DNA of 64,000 nt. It comes from Erysipelotrichaceae bacterium. Lineage in GTDB: Bacteria; Bacillota_I; Bacilli_A; Erysipelotrichales; Erysipelotrichaceae. The translations under genes and the position numbers were made by a program. A model generated the notes under the pieces. It was not told where the DNA came from, made no database searches, and saw nothing but the letters and a program-made list of their open reading frames with translations. Numbering within the stretch: position 1 is the first letter of the stretch; every line of letters starts with the position of its first letter. Positions 59,878 through 64,000 of this stretch are shown here, in pieces. Where the stretch lies: the NCBI GenBank assembly GCA_015058875.1, contig SVBN01000003.1:1-64000 (forward strand), written 5' to 3'.

Positions 59878-60971
59878 ATCTGCTCCAATCCGCTGATGAG
59901 ATCCATCAGTTCTCTTTCTTCTTCCGCTTCTCCTTTATAGGGCCAATCCGCCAGCATCTGTTCATAGTGTTTCCGGTACCGGTATGCCTGTTCCGGATTT
60001 TTCAGAATATAACGCTGAACGGCATAGGCTGTACGGACTGCGGAGAGACTGCCTTTCATTGCTTTCAGTGCTTCCTTTACGCTTTCAGTGATCAGTGCCG
60101 AATTCCTGTTCCCGTTCATGATCTGCAGGAATACATGTTCCATCTCCAGCTGCATTTTATATACGCCGGGAAGAGACGGCAGATGCATGAGCGTACTGAT
60201 CTGCTCATCCGCTTCCGCAAACCGGTGCTCATCGATCAGCCGCATTGCCCTGAAAACGCCGATGGATACATTCAGACTGTGCCGATATCCGGAAGAATCT
60301 GTTTCAAACAAATCAGCCGGCATATCCTTCAGCCGCATCCCGTCCGACATCAGTGCATTGACGCGCAGCTGTTTCCGCATCGCTTCCTTTGTTTCGGGAT
60401 ACTTCAGCAGTTCCAATGTATTGGCGCCGTCATTCTGAACTGCGGCGGTGGTGATCGGAATGCCGTTGATGAGTGCATATATAATGCCGACTGCCGCAAA
60501 GGTCCAGGCCATCAGACGAAACAGCGGGCCTTTGAATATTATGCACAGCATCAGCGCACAGCCTGACGCAAGCAGATTCATGATGACGCCGCCCATATTA
60601 TAAAGGATGACCGGCAGCGGGTCTGTGTCCGGTGCATCCATCAGACACTGTCCGCCGGTACCGGCAAGCGAGTAGTTTCTTCTGCGCAGCTGTCCCTTTT
60701 CCCTGATCCACATCATTCCGAATACACGGAATGAAACAAATCGGTATCCGCTCAGCAGTCCGAATATCAGATGCCCGCTTTCATGGATCACAATCTGGAC
60801 AAACATGGAAAAATACGCCCAGGCCAGACTCAGCAGCATCAGCACACCGAAAGGCATGCCGGGATAATGGGATGAGACGTCAATCACCCCTTTTCCAAGC
60901 AGCGCTCCCCCGGCCAGACCCAGGCCCAGCATCACCATGGGATACAGAATCTTTCTCCCCTTATCTTTCAT
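59874..60971 (-). CDS. M50-like membrane metallopeptidase with helical C-terminal domain
   Basis: This 365-residue protein has 5-6 membrane segments, HESGH (H63, E64, H67) inside a hydrophobic stretch and NDGANTLELL as the second metal site (around residue 180), the site-2-protease arrangement. A soluble helical domain (about 200-365) resembles tetratricopeptide-type repeats. It probably cleaves a membrane protein; the coupled neighbour 59080-59877 is a candidate. The start has no strong ribosome site nearby and could be internal. Confidence 0.72.
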   Translation of the reverse strand: MKDKGRKILYPMVMLGLGLAGGALLGKGVIDVSSHYPGMPFGVLMLLSLAWAYFSMFVQIVIHESGHLIFGLLSGYRFVSFRVFGMMWIREKGQLRRRNYSLAGTGGQCLMDAPDTDPLPVILYNMGGVIMNLLASGCALMLCIIFKGPLFRLMAWTFAAVGIIYALINGIPITTAAVQNDGANTLELLKYPETKEAMRKQLRVNALMSDGMRLKDMPADLFETDSSGYRHSLNVSIGVFRAMRLIDEHRFAEADEQISTLMHLPSLPGVYKMQLEMEHVFLQIMNGNRNSALITESVKEALKAMKGSLSAVRTAYAVQRYILKNPEQAYRYRKHYEQMLADWPYKGEAEEERELMDLISGLEQI

Positions 60972-61185
60972 ACGCTTAATGATATCAGATCAGAGGAAGA
61001 CACTGTTATAATATCCCCATTGTGAAAGGACTGTTATGCCGGAGAAAACAGCCGGATTCAGACACTGCACCCCATTGTTTTCCTTCATATCCATTGAACT
61101 GATAAAAACCGCAGCGGATTTCTGCACTTTTGCTGAAAAGGCTGCGGTCTTTTGTCTCACAATTTATAAATAATGAATGTCAGAA
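60972..61185. other. 214-bp intergenic region with one terminator
   Basis: No gene is supported. A 45-codon frame at 61036 overlaps the terminator and has no ribosome site. A TATAAT-like string near 61010 on plus is probably chance. The region ends in the terminator of the SLC13-like gene. Confidence 0.5.
61104..61148 (-). terminator. Intrinsic terminator of the right-edge operon
   Basis: ACCGCAGC (61108-61115) pairs with GCTGCGGT (61141-61148). On the minus strand it is followed by TTTTT. On plus, CTTTTG follows, so it may work both ways. Confidence 0.7.
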
Positions 61186-62484
61186 TCAGAACAGAGGGAA
61201 GGCGATCGAGTTCCAGATAACAGTTACCAGGAAGCAGATCAGTGTCGGCAGAGCACCCATTTTAAGAATCGTCTTCTGATCGTATCCGCCGATTCCCATA
61301 AAGTAAGGAACCGTACCTGTCGCAACAGGTGTCAGAATTGCAGAGAAAGCTGCCGCCTGCGTTACGATGACCGGACCGATCGGATTCGCACCGAGTGCCA
61401 TGCATGTCTGAATAACGATAGGATAGAGAATCATCATTGTTGTCATGTTGTACATGAACTGGGTGGCAATATACGGTACAAGGAAGAAGACAGAATACAG
61501 CAGAATGGAGCTTTGCGTTCCGCCGGCAAGCTGAGCCAGAATACGGCCAACCATTTCACCGGCACCGGTATTGGACAGCGCTGTCGCCATGCCGATGGAT
61601 CCGACATAGAGGAAGTACACGCCCCAGGGCATTGCATTGACTGCTTCTTTAGCACTCAGCACGCGTGTCAGAACCATCAGCAGTGCACCGACGAAGCAGA
61701 TAAACCATGTCGGGAAGGGAATGTACTTGCTGAAAATGAGGCACAACGTGGTTCCGAAGAAGATAGAATAACCGGCAACTTCCTGGAACTGCGAGAGCGG
61801 CTTGGCATTCATAGCACGGCCTGCCACTTTCTCCAGATCCATATTCTCCGTTGCAACAACCGGCTCATCCGGACAGAACTTCGGTGCAAAGAAAATACAG
61901 TAGATGCCCATGATAATCAGCAGTGGAAGTCTGGAGATCATCGGATCAAGGATGGTCATCCTCTGAACAGCTCCGTTGGACTCCAGATATCCGTTCATCT
62001 GGGCAAACGTTGCGGCACCGCCGCCTAACGGCAATGTGACGCAGGTGATGATGCAGGCAATACCGAGAGCATAGATGTATTTGGAAGGTTTGTATCCCAT
62101 TTCATTGAATGTCTCAGTCATCAGCGGAGCGAGAATACTGAACGGAATCAGGTTGGAGCCGATCAGCTGGCACATAATGATTGCAGCGATAATGTATCCT
62201 GCCATAACCTTGGTGAAGCTTCCTTTTGCGACCTTACTGATGAATGCGGCAATATTCTTAACGAACTGTGTTTTTGTAAAGCCTGAGGAAATGACGAACA
62301 TTGCAACAATCAGCACAGCAGTCGCATTGCTGAAAAGTCCCAGTACAGTCGGTGCATCAAGAATCCCGGTGATGAAGAACAGCGCAAGTCCCAGCATGGC
62401 AGTTGTTCCGAGCGTGTATTTATTCAGCAGAAATCCTGTGATTGTAATTAAGCAGATAATTAAACAGATTGTAATCTGGCTCAT
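61186..62484 (-). CDS. SLC13/DASS-like anion permease, second copy
   Basis: This 432-residue polytopic protein of the same superfamily as the permease at 13158 but a different branch has LLNKYTLGTTAMLGLALFF, GSNLIPFSILAPL, LPLGGGAATFAQMNG and a SNTGAGEMVGRIL motif. It would move carboxylated sugars or dicarboxylates. It is the last gene of an operon with an MBL hydrolase and a DRE-TIM aldolase, mirroring the diacid operon. Confidence 0.82.
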   Translation of the reverse strand: MSQITICLIICLITITGFLLNKYTLGTTAMLGLALFFITGILDAPTVLGLFSNATAVLIVAMFVISSGFTKTQFVKNIAAFISKVAKGSFTKVMAGYIIAAIIMCQLIGSNLIPFSILAPLMTETFNEMGYKPSKYIYALGIACIITCVTLPLGGGAATFAQMNGYLESNGAVQRMTILDPMISRLPLLIIMGIYCIFFAPKFCPDEPVVATENMDLEKVAGRAMNAKPLSQFQEVAGYSIFFGTTLCLIFSKYIPFPTWFICFVGALLMVLTRVLSAKEAVNAMPWGVYFLYVGSIGMATALSNTGAGEMVGRILAQLAGGTQSSILLYSVFFLVPYIATQFMYNMTTMMILYPIVIQTCMALGANPIGPVIVTQAAAFSAILTPVATGTVPYFMGIGGYDQKTILKMGALPTLICFLVTVIWNSIAFPLF

Positions 62485-62497
62485 AATACTTCTCCTT

Positions 62498-63319
62498 TTA
62501 TCCGTTCAGCTGTTCGGCAAATTCTTTTCTGATCTGCAGAAAGCGCGCCCATTCACTCTCATCAACAAGCGGTTTGAAATCCATCGGATCTTCTCCCCGG
62601 CGGCTCATCAGATCTCCGTGCGCCGGATGGGAAGGAACTGTTATGTCCACATGTATTTTTTTCATTTCTTCACAGCCGTCAATGAACTGCTGACGGAGTG
62701 CAGGATCAAGACCGGTGTCCTCAAAATACTTATCAGACATTGTATTTGTTCCGACACCTCCGTGAATACCAACTGTATAGACTGTTCCGTCATCATCTTT
62801 CAGATCGATGAAGAACGATGTGGTTCCGGGGGTATGTCCCGGTGAGAGTCTGGTACGGATTCTGACATTTCCGAATTCCATTTCTTTGCTGTCATCATAG
62901 AAGCTGTCAGCCTCCAGCGGCATCAGTTTAAACAGGCCGTCTGTGCCCTGATTTGCCGGATGACTGTAGAATTCCATATCTTCCCTGGAAATCCAGACTT
63001 TCGCTCCGGAAATGGACTTGAACTGGGGAACGCCTCCGATATGGTCTACATGGCAATGTGTCAGAAGAATATTTTTAATATCTTTCGGATTATATCCAAG
63101 TGTGTAGATATTCTGCAGCAGATCATATGTGCATTCAAAGATCGCTGTATCAATAAGCAGGAGTCCGTCACCGGTATCAATCAGAAATGCACCCACCCAT
63201 GTATTTCCGATATAGTACATATTCGGAGCCAGTTTGAACGGTTCACAATGAAGTTCCCACGGCCTGTTGGCAGCTGTCCACCATACTTTTCCTACGTTTT
63301 TTGTAATTGCGTCTGCCAT
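62498..63319 (-). CDS. MBL-fold hydrolase (B3-like), right-edge operon
   Basis: This 273-residue protein has HCHVDH (H88, H90, D92, H93), SPGHTPGTTSFF with the further histidine near 170, and PSHPAHG late in the chain (third site). It is related to the diacid-operon MBL copies (shared IDTGDGLLLIDT, HGGVGTN versus HGGMGTG) but with shorter outer loops. Its place between an aldolase and an SLC13-like permease supports a sugar-acid role. Confidence 0.78.
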   Translation of the reverse strand: MADAITKNVGKVWWTAANRPWELHCEPFKLAPNMYYIGNTWVGAFLIDTGDGLLLIDTAIFECTYDLLQNIYTLGYNPKDIKNILLTHCHVDHIGGVPQFKSISGAKVWISREDMEFYSHPANQGTDGLFKLMPLEADSFYDDSKEMEFGNVRIRTRLSPGHTPGTTSFFIDLKDDDGTVYTVGIHGGVGTNTMSDKYFEDTGLDPALRQQFIDGCEEMKKIHVDITVPSHPAHGDLMSRRGEDPMDFKPLVDESEWARFLQIRKEFAEQLNG

Positions 63320-63331
63320 TATTTTTCTCCT

Positions 63332-64000
63332 TTACTGCAGTTCTTCCGCCACTTTTTCAACTAATGCTCTGTCCGGATTCTTACGATCGATTTTGGAAGT
63401 TTCAAGAATCAGCTGATACAGATTAACCTTTTTCTCAGCAGCCACTTCTTTGAACATGCCTGTAAAACTGGAATGCGCTCCGGCAAGTCCGAGAATCAGA
63501 TCCAGAGGCTTGACGGCTGTATGATAATTATATTTTTCCATGGCAGGAATCAGTGTCTTGTCTTCAAAATCCAGAAGTGCGAACAGATCCACGTCCTGGA
63601 GCAGTCCTTTTCTCTGGAATGCCGCTGCTGCAAGCTCGGTTGCACAGTTGCCGGCGGATCTTGCCATGCCAAGCAGTCCGCAGTCGAATACTGTTGCGCC
63701 GCCCTCATAAGCTGCCAGTGCATTTGCGACAGAAAGACCGAGGTTATTGTGGCCATGGAAAGCAACAGGAATGGAAAGTCTTGAAGTCAGCGCCTGACAG
63801 TACTCTTTTACCATATCAGGTGTCATTGTACCGGCAGAGTCCATGATTGTGATTTCATCAAGACCGCACGCCTCAAGCATTTCTGCTTCTGCCGCAAGTT
63901 CTTCCGCAGTCAGCACATATGCTTTCATCAGGGAATAACGGCATACAAGCCCTGCTTTTTTGACATTTCTGACTGCTTCGCAGGCGAGTTTTCCGTCTCC
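63332..64000 (-). CDS. DRE-TIM aldolase, cut by window (HMGL/4-hydroxy-2-oxovalerate aldolase-like)
   Basis: Open frame runs off the right edge; about 222 residues of the C-terminal part are visible. Landmarks of the HMGL-like family are TIMDSAGTMTPDMV, FHGHNNLGLSVANALAA (the metal-binding HxHN pattern) and FDCGLLGMARSAGN. Best match is to 4-hydroxy-2-oxovalerate aldolase types that split pyruvate from a 2-oxo acid; other DRE-TIM members are possible. A pyruvate-releasing aldolase is what a glucarate/galactarate pathway needs after dehydration, so it may complete the pathway; this is inference. Confidence 0.7.
   Translation of the reverse strand, partial: GDGKLACEAVRNVKKAGLVCRYSLMKAYVLTAEELAAEAEMLEACGLDEITIMDSAGTMTPDMVKEYCQALTSRLSIPVAFHGHNNLGLSVANALAAYEGGATVFDCGLLGMARSAGNCATELAAAAFQRKGLLQDVDLFALLDFEDKTLIPAMEKYNYHTAVKPLDLILGLAGAHSSFTGMFKEVAAEKKVNLYQLILETSKIDRKNPDRALVEKVAEELQ

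Noticed and set aside
61036-61173. 45-codon plus-strand frame in the intergenic region
   Set aside because: It runs through a terminator hairpin and has no ribosome site.

Overview
The window reads as a Gram-positive, gut-type Firmicute of roughly balanced G+C. The best guess is Erysipelotrichia or a related Clostridia-like lineage. That guess rests on strong GGAGG ribosome binding sites, CcpA-type cre boxes, a YtrA-type GntR/ABC operon, a SpoIIE-type phosphatase, a lipoprotein Mgl system, a yybP-ykoY riboswitch and many anaerobe-style redox enzymes. It is inference, since no rRNA or tRNA is present. Genes are dense, no phage, insertion sequence, CRISPR array or obvious pseudogene was seen, and genes are cut at both window edges.

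Region 1 (1-20.6 kb) is a sugar-diacid locus. A long minus-strand operon runs from an SLC13-like permease (14438) through three class B3-like metallo-beta-lactamase-fold (MBL) hydrolases, a GudD-type glucarate dehydratase, a GarD-type galactarate dehydratase, a second GudD and a UlaG-like MBL protein. It is flanked by LysR regulators, an MFS carrier, a CocE-type hydrolase, an aldo/keto reductase, a PrpR-like regulator with a broken sigma-54 module and a CdaR-like carbohydrate-diacid regulator. A 17-bp motif is shared exactly by the permease promoter and the region in front of the CdaR-like gene, which suggests one regulon. A second module at the right edge (61.2-64 kb: DRE-TIM aldolase, MBL hydrolase, SLC13-like permease) has the same composition.

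Region 2 (20.6-34.9 kb) holds four tandem aldo/keto reductases that look like a duplicated pair, with a flavodoxin-like protein between, then a phosphatase, a GH1 6-phospho-beta-glucosidase, a SagB-type oxidoreductase and the cysteine genes cysE and cysK. In front of cysK lies what looks like a complete ribosome-mediated attenuator: a 25-codon leader with tandem Cys codons, mutually exclusive hairpins and a terminator. A MATE exporter and a hybrid histidine kinase overlapping a degenerate HD-GYP-like protein follow.

Region 3 (35-50.7 kb) has an amidohydrolase/acetyltransferase/MBL operon, a flotillin-like gene behind a yybP-ykoY (Mn2+) riboswitch with its own terminator, and a cre-controlled operon mglB-mglA-mglC-murQ-tannase. 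Paired chromate transporter halves and a GntR-ABC exporter operon come next.

Region 4 (49.4-61 kb) is mostly housekeeping and signalling: a ceramidase-like protein, a SpoIIE-type phosphatase, an M16C peptidase, a PNPOx-like protein, a LysR/tryptophanase-like divergent pair, a NUDIX hydrolase and a two-gene operon with an M50-like membrane peptidase. All functions are read from motifs and remembered family features; no database search was run.
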